Origin: JBLYYQ01 sp048550035
GTDB lineage: Bacteria > Nitrospinota_A > UBA7883 > JBLYYQ01
Reading direction: 5' to 3'
NCBI GenBank assembly: GCA_048550035.1
Contig: JBLYYQ010000037.1
Coordinates: 1 to 31,129, forward strand
Length of the DNA: 31,129 bases
The notes below the pieces were generated by a model. It did not search any database, was not told where the DNA came from, and saw nothing but the letters and a program-made list of their open reading frames with translations. Shown piece by piece: positions 23,147-30,835 of this stretch (position 1 is the first letter of the stretch; each line of letters begins with the position of its first letter). The position numbers were made by a program, and so were the translations under genes.

Positions 23147-24464
23147 CGTTACTTAACTTATATTCAGTCAATCTATTTCGTAAAGTCCTAATCGATACTC
23201 CTAACATCTTAGCTGCGTTGCTCTTATTGTAATCAACATGCTCTAATGTTTTTATAATTAACTTCTTTTCTATACCTGCAATTGTAGTACCAGCTTCTAT
23301 TATATCTTGATCTTTCGCAGAAGAGGAGATGGTAGGGCGGATCATCAGATCTTTGAGCGTAATCTCATTCTCTTCTGCTAAAAGCATTGCACGCTCTATA
23401 ATATTTTCAAGCTCTCGGATGTTACCACGCCACTTATTAGTTTGCAATTCAGTTGCTGCCTCTTTTGAGATATTTTTTATCTCCTTATTTAACACTTTAC
23501 TATATTTTTTTATAAAGTGTTTCACCAAAATCGGGATGTCTACCTGCCGATCGCGTAGTGGTGGCAAGATTAGCTCTATAACATTTAATCTAAAAAATAG
23601 ATCTTCTCGAAAATCACCTGACTCAATTGCGGCTCCAATATCTCTGTTTGTAGTTGATATCAGCCGAATATCAATCTTAACAGGCTCTTTGGATCCAATT
23701 CGATCAATCTCTTTTTCTTGAATCGCCCTGAGTAGCTTCGCTTGAAGATCCACAGACATTTCAGTTACTTCATCTAATAGTAATGTCCCTTTATTCGCTA
23801 ACTCAAACTTGCCGATCTTCTTACTTATTGCTCCTGTGAATGCCCCTCGCTCATGACCGAACAGTTCTGATTCTAATAATGTTTCTGGCAATGATGCACA
23901 GTTTAATGCTACAAATGGTCCGTTTGCTCTATCAGACTGACTATGAATATATCTTGCAACCAACTCTTTGCCGGTGCCAGATTCACCCCTAATCATCACT
24001 GCAGATGGTGCTTTGGCAACTTTATTTGCTATTGCAAGTAAGCTTAAAAAAGTAGCATCTTTACTTACTATTTCACGCTCAACTATGCTGTTGGTTGTCA
24101 CTGATTTAATCTCGGTAGCCCCCTTATGATTAAATATCTTATTTAGAAGCTCTTGCAAGCCTTCCTCTAAAACTGGCTTTTGTAAGATCGGAAAAATCGT
24201 GTCGAGTTTCTCATTTGATTCGGTTGCTATTGCTATTTTGGCTTCTATATTATGTTTGATAAGATACGACTTAATTGCAGTTAGAAAACCTTCTTTATCC
24301 TCAACTATAATCAAAGAAGGGCTATCGGCTATAAGTAATGATTCGGCCTGTTTTAATGAGTTTGCAGCGTTGACTCTATATTTAAGCTTCGAGATTGCCG
24401 ATGATAGCTCTGATGAGAGTATCGGGTCACTATCTACTATTAGAATAACCTGCTTATTACACAT
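23115..24464 (-). CDS. Sigma-54-dependent transcriptional activator with degenerate receiver
   Basis: This 449-residue NtrC-family protein has three parts. The N-terminal receiver (about 5-112) keeps the acidic pocket ('IVDSDP', Asp11/Asp13) and the C-terminal Lys96. However, Glu55 takes the place of the phospho-Asp and the loop after it is about nine residues short. The AAA+ domain (about 130-365) is intact, with Walker A 'GESGTGKE' (160-167), the sigma-54 contact loop 'GAFTGA' (207-212), Walker B 'GTLLLDE' (226-232) and an arginine-finger region 'FREDLFFRL'. A Fis-type helix-turn-helix closes it ('NKSNAAKMLGVSIRTLRNRL'). It should activate RpoN promoters. Control may not depend on phosphorylation. 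Targets are unknown, and I found no good -24/-12 site in the window. Confidence 0.93.
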   Translation of the reverse strand: MCNKQVILIVDSDPILSSELSSAISKLKYRVNAANSLKQAESLLIADSPSLIIVEDKEGFLTAIKSYLIKHNIEAKIAIATESNEKLDTIFPILQKPVLEEGLQELLNKIFNHKGATEIKSVTTNSIVEREIVSKDATFLSLLAIANKVAKAPSAVMIRGESGTGKELVARYIHSQSDRANGPFVALNCASLPETLLESELFGHERGAFTGAISKKIGKFELANKGTLLLDEVTEMSVDLQAKLLRAIQEKEIDRIGSKEPVKIDIRLISTTNRDIGAAIESGDFREDLFFRLNVIELILPPLRDRQVDIPILVKHFIKKYSKVLNKEIKNISKEAATELQTNKWRGNIRELENIIERAMLLAEENEITLKDLMIRPTISSSAKDQDIIEAGTTIAGIEKKLIIKTLEHVDYNKSNAAKMLGVSIRTLRNRLTEYKLSNDGEKSDHSVQ

Positions 24465-24546
24465 AACATTCTATCTGGATATAAATATAATATTGGTGAC
24501 TAACTGCTAACTATTACCAAAACTAGGATACTACAATTTTCACTAT

Positions 24547-27054
24547 TTAATCAGCAAATAGAAGATAATTATATCCTTTCCACTTTAGAGCTGTCAGTCT
24601 TGAGTCTGCAACAATTGAGAGAAGTTCATCACTCTCATTATTCGATAGCTCTTCTAGCAAACTAACCGCCGATTCACTGTTTTGCAAATCACTCTCGGTC
24701 TGAGCAATAATATATTTTAACCATTTTGACTTTGGATCAGTTTCATAACGGCTAATGTAATCATTGGCAGCATCAATCAGGAGATCTCTATCTCCAAGAT
24801 GATATCTAATCTTCGCAATCTTATAGCGACTGTTCTTAATATAGTTCCATTGATCCTTAAAAGTTTCATCTTCTGGTATTGAGCGATTTATTACTATCTG
24901 AAAGTTTTTCAATGCTTCTCTTAATTGATTATTTTTTTCGTATAAGAGTGCTAGCTTGTATGCCACCTTGGTAGTTAGCTTATCATCATTTTCTTTGGCT
25001 AAAATATCTTGCCAGCTTGTTATTGCATTTTTGAACTCGTTTCTGTTATATGATGCATCAGCAAATAATAATCTGGCTCGGATTAGAATCTTAGGATCTT
25101 CGTTATTAACTAAAATTGGTGATAAAATATTTAGTGCATCTTGGTTTTGCCCTATCTTTATTAATGATTCTGATAAAATTAAATCATAATCTACTCTCTG
25201 CTTGCCTGAGAGTTCCATACTTGTTGCACGCTGTAAATATTCAACCGCTTTATTATATAGACCGATCTTAAGATAGCTATCACCTATCTTGGCTAACAAC
25301 CTTGGCTCTGTTAGCTCCATCAAAAATGGGTCAAAATTTGTGTGATAAGTTAGCAATGTTGCAAAAAATCCATCCTGATTATAATAACTATTTATTAGCT
25401 TTATTAGGTTATCCCTAATTTTAGCCTTAATCTTAGCTGAATCTTGATCTAAACTATACTGCTCAATCACCTGTTTAAACGTATCAATTGAAGCAAGATA
25501 CTCACTATTAGCACTTAATGCGTTAGCTTTTACTATTAAGGCCTCCTTGCCAAACAGTTCTGGATCTTGCTTGAAAATTTCATCTAATGTTTTCAATGGT
25601 CTCGCAAGTGGTTGAATCTGGAAGCTCTCTTCGTTTAAAAGTAACTTCTGATCAGTAGCTCCGATTGATGCTAATCCTAATTTTGCTAAGGTATACTCTT
25701 CGCTCTGATCGTTTACTAACAATCTCTTGTAAAGCTTGATCGATTTTTCTTGATCGATTGGAAGGTAGTGGTTAGCTAATTGCAATACTGCCTGCTGACC
25801 CTCTTTGCTATTTGGAGATATATTGATGATATTTAAGAAACTCTCCTCTGCTTTATCTTGATATCCAAGCTTGGCAAATGTATCTGCAATTGCTAAGTAG
25901 ATTGCAAGATTGTCGACTGGATATCTAGGCCATCTTGTTTGAGCATCGTCAAATATTTCAAATGCTCTTTGGTAATTTCCTCTTGCATGAAATGTTGCTC
26001 CTAGTAGGTAGAGGATATTTTTTATATCATTATATGTTGGATTAAGTAAGAGTATTTTTACTAGATCGTCATTGGCTAACTCTAACTCATTGTTATTGAT
26101 ATGTATTAAAGCTTTACCTAACATCGCTTCTGTTACATATTTGTCATTTGGAAATTTCTTAATCAGTAAGCTATATTCATTTAAAGCTTCAAGATAGAGC
26201 TTTTGGCGACTATATATTGATGCTTTGCGCATAATAGCTTGCCTATAAAATTGCGAGTTTGGATAATTACTCGTTGCTGTAATAATAGATTGTAGTGCAT
26301 CTTCTAACTTTCGCTTATCATTCTTAGCAAGAAGATAGTTACTATTGGCAATTAAATATAAAACTTTTTCGTCATAAACAGTGCCACTATATTTTCTTAA
26401 AAACTTATTTGCCAACTTAATCGATTTTTGGATTGAAGGTATATCTTCATCCTGAATCGTTTTTAGCAATGTTATATAGTCAGATCGTATTGCTTGCTCT
26501 GATTGTATAGAGCCAGTCTGCTTTAGTTTCTGAAGTTTTGGATCTAATCGATTATTAGCCAATACCTCTTCCAAGTTACGCTTATCTAAATTATCTTTAA
26601 AAAGCTGCTCAAACCTCTTTGCAGTTATATTTGGGACTTTGACTATCTTATCTTTAGAATAAAAATCAAATACTAGTCCATTCGGCTTTTTAGAGATGCT
26701 CTTTACTATTGAAACAGCCTGCTTGGCAAGTTTAATCTCGATGACCATTACCTTACTTTTTTCATCATAACTTGCTGTAACTGCCTCAATTAACGAGTCT
26801 TTATGATCTAGCCATCTTTTATTATCTTCTAAGATACGCTCAGCCTCTAAGCTATTTTCAAATGTTAGTCGAAAGATATTACCTTCTACATTATGCTCGC
26901 TTGAGAACTTTATCTCGTCTGACAATATTAGTGCTAATTGTGATCTATCTTGCAGGTTGGTGAATTGAATATTATTAATCTTGCCTGCAGCAAAAATGAG
27001 ATCGACATTGATAAAAAAAGATAAAACTATGACTGCCAAGGCAAATCTGTTCAT
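24547..27054 (-). CDS. Large exported TPR-repeat protein
   Basis: This 835-residue protein has a signal peptide (residues 1-23, ending 'LIFAAG') and an N-terminal beta-rich region (about 25-130) that resembles an AMIN-like envelope-binding domain in pattern. A charged linker follows, and then about 600 residues of TPR-like helical repeats. Recognisable repeat cores include 'YLEALNEYSLLIKKFPND', 'NYQRAFEIFDDAQTRWPRYP', 'DKAEESFLNIINISPNSKEG' and 'LREALKNFQIVINRSIPED'. It is expected to be a periplasmic or outer-membrane-attached scaffold. No enzymatic domain is seen. It sits between the response regulator-TPR fusion and the sigma-54 activator on the same strand (60- and 82-bp gaps), so the three are probably co-expressed. 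Confidence 0.8.
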   Translation of the reverse strand: MNRFALAVIVLSFFINVDLIFAAGKINNIQFTNLQDRSQLALILSDEIKFSSEHNVEGNIFRLTFENSLEAERILEDNKRWLDHKDSLIEAVTASYDEKSKVMVIEIKLAKQAVSIVKSISKKPNGLVFDFYSKDKIVKVPNITAKRFEQLFKDNLDKRNLEEVLANNRLDPKLQKLKQTGSIQSEQAIRSDYITLLKTIQDEDIPSIQKSIKLANKFLRKYSGTVYDEKVLYLIANSNYLLAKNDKRKLEDALQSIITATSNYPNSQFYRQAIMRKASIYSRQKLYLEALNEYSLLIKKFPNDKYVTEAMLGKALIHINNNELELANDDLVKILLLNPTYNDIKNILYLLGATFHARGNYQRAFEIFDDAQTRWPRYPVDNLAIYLAIADTFAKLGYQDKAEESFLNIINISPNSKEGQQAVLQLANHYLPIDQEKSIKLYKRLLVNDQSEEYTLAKLGLASIGATDQKLLLNEESFQIQPLARPLKTLDEIFKQDPELFGKEALIVKANALSANSEYLASIDTFKQVIEQYSLDQDSAKIKAKIRDNLIKLINSYYNQDGFFATLLTYHTNFDPFLMELTEPRLLAKIGDSYLKIGLYNKAVEYLQRATSMELSGKQRVDYDLILSESLIKIGQNQDALNILSPILVNNEDPKILIRARLLFADASYNRNEFKNAITSWQDILAKENDDKLTTKVAYKLALLYEKNNQLREALKNFQIVINRSIPEDETFKDQWNYIKNSRYKIAKIRYHLGDRDLLIDAANDYISRYETDPKSKWLKYIIAQTESDLQNSESAVSLLEELSNNESDELLSIVADSRLTALKWKGYNYLLFAD

Positions 27055-27114
27055 ATAGCAAATATAATGCCTTTGTTAAGAGAGATAGCGACAAAATTCA
27101 AAGATTTATCTAGA

Positions 27115-28263
27115 TTAACCCTGCAGTTTTGCAACTTTGGCTTTGACATCCCTATAGTTGCTAGAAAGTTCTAGTATCGCACGATAAAGTTTTAATGCCT
27201 GATCTTGCTTGTTGATCCGCTCTAATGTGACTGCGAGTTCATAATGACAATCAATTTTAACCTGTCCGGTGGCAGACTTCATCGCATCTTGAAACATATT
27301 GATAGCGGTTCTGATATCCCCTTTTTTCCGATATGCCATTCCGAGCAGTAGCTTAGCTTGCGCTCCTGATCGTTGGTCATCCGTTGCTTGTGATAGTGAG
27401 GCAATAGCCTCATCAATTTTTCCATGCTTTAAGCTATCTAGTCCCGCTTTTAGCTGATCTGCTGGCGATAAACTAGAACTATCCCCAAAAATATCATCCA
27501 ACATACTATCAGTATCAGCCGATTTTGCTACAAATGAAGATAGATCTAATCCTGATGGGCTATCTGCTTGAGCGGTTGCTGTAGCAGGGATAACTGCTGG
27601 AGATGGGCCTGCTTGAGCGGTTGCTGTGGCAGGGGCAACTGCTGGCGATGGAGCTGCCTGAGCGGTTGCTGTGTTAGGGGCAACTGCTGGAGATGGGCTA
27701 TCTGCTTGAGCGGTTACTGTGGCAGGGGCAACTTGTGGAGATGAGCCTGCCTGAGCAGTTGCTGGTGCCTGCTGGAGCAGACCTAAATCTGCAAGTAGTT
27801 TTGCCTGATTACTATATGCTTTTAACATCTCTGCATACTTTTCATTTTGGACACGAGCTTCCCATTCTGCAAGAGTCTCTTCTTTTACAGGATTCAAGTG
27901 AAGCTGTACTGATCTGATTATTGGATTAATAAGTTTAGATTTTATAAAGAACGAGTTTATTTTTAAATTTCTTAATGTTAACTCATCTTTAACAGAAATA
28001 GAGCTACCTAAAAAAAAAATTTCGGCCGATTTTAATGCTTTACTTTCCCTAATTGCCTTTATTAATGCAAATGGATTCGTTTTGCGTGAATCGCGATCGG
28101 TGATGATGATACGAGGATTTAATTTTGTTAATTTTGTTATAACCGATTTGTCATATTCAACTGACTGAGCATTAATTTTGGCCTTACGAAACTTTTCGGT
28201 CAGTTTAGCTTGTAGAGTAAAGCTATCTTCTACGATTGCAATAGTCTTGTTTTTACTATCCAT
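27115..28263 (-). CDS. Response regulator receiver fused to TPR domain by a repeat-rich linker
   Basis: This 382-residue cytoplasmic protein starts with a normal receiver (about 5-120) having acidic pocket 'VEDS', phospho-acceptor Asp56 ('IIITDRDS'), 'FLGSS' switch residues and Lys108. A Gln/Ala/Pro/Ser-rich linker (166-237) contains a tandem repeat. The C-terminal part (about 267-378) has two or three TPR units ('AKLLLGMAYRKKGDIRTAINMFQDAM', in two pieces, and 'HYELAVTLERINKQDQALKLYRAIL'). There is no DNA-binding domain, so output is probably through protein contact. ATG at 28263 is used; an upstream TTG in frame adds one codon only. A run of ten T residues on the coding strand (28010-28019) lies in the receiver. 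Confidence 0.85.
   Translation of the reverse strand: MDSKNKTIAIVEDSFTLQAKLTEKFRKAKINAQSVEYDKSVITKLTKLNPRIIITDRDSRKTNPFALIKAIRESKALKSAEIFFLGSSISVKDELTLRNLKINSFFIKSKLINPIIRSVQLHLNPVKEETLAEWEARVQNEKYAEMLKAYSNQAKLLADLGLLQQAPATAQAGSSPQVAPATVTAQADSPSPAVAPNTATAQAAPSPAVAPATATAQAGPSPAVIPATATAQADSPSGLDLSSFVAKSADTDSMLDDIFGDSSSLSPADQLKAGLDSLKHGKIDEAIASLSQATDDQRSGAQAKLLLGMAYRKKGDIRTAINMFQDAMKSATGQVKIDCHYELAVTLERINKQDQALKLYRAILELSSNYRDVKAKVAKLQG
27553..27768 (-). repeat. Coding minisatellite (45/48-bp units) in the response regulator-TPR linker
   Basis: The anchor motif GCTTGAGCGGTTGCT and close variants (plus-strand reading) occurs at 27566, 27611, 27656, 27704 and 27749, giving periods of 45, 45, 48 and 45 bp. 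Each unit encodes 15 or 16 residues of the type 'APATATAQAGPSPAV'. All periods are multiples of three, so copy-number change would keep the frame. The region is clearly more GC-rich than its surroundings. Confidence 0.85.
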
Positions 28264-28298
28264 CAAATCTCTTTATTACCTATTTATTCTAGTTACAC

Positions 28299-28327
28299 AT
28301 AATAATCCTAAATGAAAATTATTTCTA
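28299..28327 (-). promoter_or_regulatory. Possible promoter of the response regulator-TPR cluster
   Basis: On the minus strand, TAGAAA (28322-28327, 4 of 6) and TATTAT (28299-28304, 5 of 6) are separated by 17 bp. They lie about 36 bases upstream of the ATG of the response regulator-TPR gene, in the 101-bp gap after the MFS gene. AT-richness limits confidence. Confidence 0.35.
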
Positions 28328-28364
28328 TAGTCGATTTTTAAAAATTCATCAAGTTTTTATTTCA

Positions 28365-29603
28365 TTAAACAGTTTTCCGGTTACCAATGAAGCTATGTTT
28401 ACGCTTTGATATAGTAAGTAATAAGGCTGCAAATATGATAACAAGAATCAGTTGAGCCATAATTAGGATATAGACATCTCGTAGTTGAAATAGTTGTTCA
28501 ATCCATGCTACTTGGTATACTGCTAGCGAGCCCACTCCAAAAGTTAGGGTAAATTTGATTCCATAGGCAGTAGATAGGAGTTGCTGTGGCACAAATTTAG
28601 AAAGTAGTGAGTTTTCAAGTGGTTGCATCCCGAGTGCGAAGAAAAGATGCATCCCTGCAGCTATATATAGTCCAATATCAGAAAAGAGCCACATCCCGAA
28701 TGCAAATGGAAGAGAAAGTGATTGAAAAATCAGATATGTCTTACGCAAGTCGTAAATATCTGCTAGCTTGCCACCTATATATTGACCTACTATGCTAAAG
28801 AGCAACAAGGATGCAACAAGAAGATTAGCGTAGCCAACATCACCTTCCTTAATCATATGAATATTAATATTAGTAGATAGGAAGTCTATTATCAGTTTGG
28901 TTTCAGCTAAGAAATATGCAGGTAATATAGTCATATTTGCACGATATGCAAATCCTGCAAACATCATTGCAATAGCTAATAATACAAAATATAAAACGTT
29001 AGGATTAACAGATGATTTAAAGTTTGATTTAGCACCTTTTTCACTCTCTTTAAACGATAGTATATATGTAACGGATAATCCGATTAAAGCTAATATACCA
29101 GTGATGATATAAACATAGCGCCAATTTAAAAAAAGCATTACACTCCCTGCCAATAGTGGTGCAGCACCGATTCCTAAGCTACCAAATACACCATTAATAC
29201 CGTGAGCGTTGCCTTGCTTTTTGATCTCATTGGAAATCAATCCTAGTCCGGCAGGATGATAAAGAGAGCAAGATAGTCCAAGCCCAGCAAGCGATATTAC
29301 AAATAGAGTGATATTGCTCATTAATCCAGCCATAATAGAAAATAGACCGATCCCTGCAATACAGAGTCGAAGCATCTGTAGTCGCGACCACCGATCTGCA
29401 ATAAAACCGACTAGAATAGCGAATGCTCCATATAGAAAGTACATCAAAAATCCAAGCATAAACGATTCTGATAAGCTAAGACCCAACTCGCGAGAGAGAG
29501 GAACAGTAATCGCTGGGAATATCAAGATCGACATATGAGTTAAAAAATGACCCAAAATGGCAATAATCACAATCCGGTCTTCACGATTAATAGTAGATAT
29601 CAT
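28365..29603 (-). CDS. Major facilitator superfamily transporter
   Basis: This 412-residue integral membrane protein has about 12 predicted helices in two halves separated by a charged loop near residues 188-200. The motif-A-like loop 'GFIADRWSRLQMLRL' follows helix 2, with a second copy 'GGKLADIYDLRKTYLI' in the C-terminal half. 'SCSLYHPAGLGLISNEI' and 'GINGVFGSLGIGAAPLLAG' place it near the fosmidomycin-resistance (Fsr)/YnfM-like drug and metabolite efflux group. The substrate is unknown. AAGG lies about 10 nt before ATG 29603. It is 30 bp after the zinc-ribbon gene on the same strand. Confidence 0.88.
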   Translation of the reverse strand: MISTINREDRIVIIAILGHFLTHMSILIFPAITVPLSRELGLSLSESFMLGFLMYFLYGAFAILVGFIADRWSRLQMLRLCIAGIGLFSIMAGLMSNITLFVISLAGLGLSCSLYHPAGLGLISNEIKKQGNAHGINGVFGSLGIGAAPLLAGSVMLFLNWRYVYIITGILALIGLSVTYILSFKESEKGAKSNFKSSVNPNVLYFVLLAIAMMFAGFAYRANMTILPAYFLAETKLIIDFLSTNINIHMIKEGDVGYANLLVASLLLFSIVGQYIGGKLADIYDLRKTYLIFQSLSLPFAFGMWLFSDIGLYIAAGMHLFFALGMQPLENSLLSKFVPQQLLSTAYGIKFTLTFGVGSLAVYQVAWIEQLFQLRDVYILIMAQLILVIIFAALLLTISKRKHSFIGNRKTV

Positions 29604-29633
29604 TATAAATTACCTTTAAATAACAGTTAATCC

Positions 29634-29837
29634 TTAGGAAAATAGAAACCAACAACCGATTATAGAGATAAAGATCACGAATAGTAGAAAATCGATCGGT
29701 TTTATAAAAGTTTTTATCGTTACGTTGCAGTTACTGCATACGATACGTTGAGCTCGACCGTTATAAAGAATAACCTGTTGCTTCCCTTCAAAGCTACATT
29801 TTGGACAACGGAGCATCTTCAATCTATTTTCATTCAT
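29634..29837 (-). CDS. Small zinc-ribbon membrane protein
   Basis: This 67-residue hypothetical protein has two CxxC knuckles (Cys11/Cys14 in 'RCPKC', Cys34/Cys37 in 'VCSNC') forming a probable zinc ribbon, then one C-terminal membrane helix (about 48-66, 'FLLFVIFISIIGCWFLF'). No family was recognised. The metal site would face the cytoplasm if the basic segment before the helix sets topology. It probably shares a transcript with the MFS gene 30 bp downstream. It is short and has a weak ribosome binding site, but the paired CxxC motifs and clean membrane helix argue that it is real. Confidence 0.65.
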   Translation of the reverse strand: MNENRLKMLRCPKCSFEGKQQVILYNGRAQRIVCSNCNVTIKTFIKPIDFLLFVIFISIIGCWFLFS

Positions 29838-29904
29838 TAGTAGTCATTACTTTAACAAGGAAATAAAACTTTTTGTAATATGATGAATTAAAACCTATAG
29901 ATAG

Positions 29905-29910
29905 TATAAT
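29905..29910 (+). promoter_or_regulatory. Possible -10 box of the msrPQ operon
   Basis: A perfect TATAAT lies 32 bases before the msrP ATG in the divergent gap with the zinc-ribbon gene. No good -35 box sits at 16-18 bp, so an activator-dependent promoter or chance match are both possible. Confidence 0.3.
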
Positions 29911-29941
29911 AATCATTTACTGCTAATTGAAAGATATTCTA

Positions 29942-30835
29942 ATGAGAAAAACTAAAATAACATCAGAGCAACATTACATAAATCGCCGGAAGCTTTTAAA
30001 ACTAGCCACTACTCTTGGTATAGTAGCAGGCTCAATGGCAATCCCAAGAAGCTCCTTAGCCAAACTACAAGATGAGCTAGGTGATGATCTAACTGATTAC
30101 AAATCAATTACAAATTACAATAATTTTTATGAATTTTCAGTAGATAAAGGAGGGATAGGAGACTTAGCTAAAAATTTCAAAACCAGCCCCTGGACGATAG
30201 AGATAGGGGGGCTAGTTGATAAGCCTAAAGAGTACAATCTAGCTTCATTACTAAAGAGATTTAATCATGTTAATCGTGTATATAGATTGCGATGTGTTGA
30301 AGCATGGTCGATGGTGATCCCTTGGGGCGGTATAAAATTAGCTGATCTTATTGATGATGTTAAGCCTAAAGCTAATGCAAAGTTTGTCAGGTTCGAAACG
30401 GCAGTAAAGAGAGATCAGATGCCAGGAGTACGTGGTAAAGTAATACCATTTCCATACGAAGAGGGTTTACGATTAGATGAAGCAACCCACGATTTAACAC
30501 TACTTGCAACCAATATCTATTCAAAGCCACTGCTAAACCAAAATGGTGCACCAATCAGACTTGTGGTTCCATGGAAATATGGATTCAAATCGATCAAGTC
30601 GATAGTGAAAATAGAGTTTACTGATAAGATGCCAGCTACAACTTGGGCGAATCGTAATTCGAAAGAGTATGGATTCTACGCTAATGTAAACCCTAATGTG
30701 GATCATCCACGCTGGAGCCAAGGATCAGAGCGACGTATTGGCGAATTCTTCAGACGTAAAACATTAATGTTCAACGGCTATTCAAAACAGGTTTCAGATC
30801 TATACAAAGGTATGGATCTAAATGTTAATATCTAA
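29942..30835 (+). CDS. msrP: Periplasmic methionine sulfoxide reductase catalytic subunit MsrP
   Basis: MsrP is a molybdopterin enzyme that repairs oxidised methionine in periplasmic proteins with electrons from MsrQ. From ATG 29942 the product is 297 residues. It has a twin-arginine signal with 'NRRKLLKL' (Arg15/Arg16) for folded export, the Mo-binding Cys118 in 'RLRCVEAWSMVIPWGG', and 'NGAPIRLVVPWKYGFKSIKSI', 'GFYANVNPNVDHPRWSQGSERR', each given in part, which closely match E. coli MsrP. A TTG at 29927 extends the frame by five codons. ATG is preferred because GAAAGA lies just upstream and the Tat signal is complete. msrQ starts in the stop codon. Confidence 0.95.
   Translation: MRKTKITSEQHYINRRKLLKLATTLGIVAGSMAIPRSSLAKLQDELGDDLTDYKSITNYNNFYEFSVDKGGIGDLAKNFKTSPWTIEIGGLVDKPKEYNLASLLKRFNHVNRVYRLRCVEAWSMVIPWGGIKLADLIDDVKPKANAKFVRFETAVKRDQMPGVRGKVIPFPYEEGLRLDEATHDLTLLATNIYSKPLLNQNGAPIRLVVPWKYGFKSIKSIVKIEFTDKMPATTWANRNSKEYGFYANVNPNVDHPRWSQGSERRIGEFFRRKTLMFNGYSKQVSDLYKGMDLNVNI

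Noticed and set aside
23329..23721. A 130-codon plus-strand frame inside the sigma-54 activator.
   Set aside because: It is the antisense shadow of the conserved AAA+ domain, with a Ser/Ile-rich composition typical of such shadows.
27553..27768. The tandem repeat as a CRISPR array or mobile-element end.
   Set aside because: The units are contiguous, have no unique spacers, keep reading frame and lie within a coding linker.
28320..28364. The ATTTTTAAAAAT palindrome downstream of the MFS gene as an intrinsic terminator.
   Set aside because: The stem is made only of A-T pairs and has no separate U-tract, so stability would be too low for a confident call.
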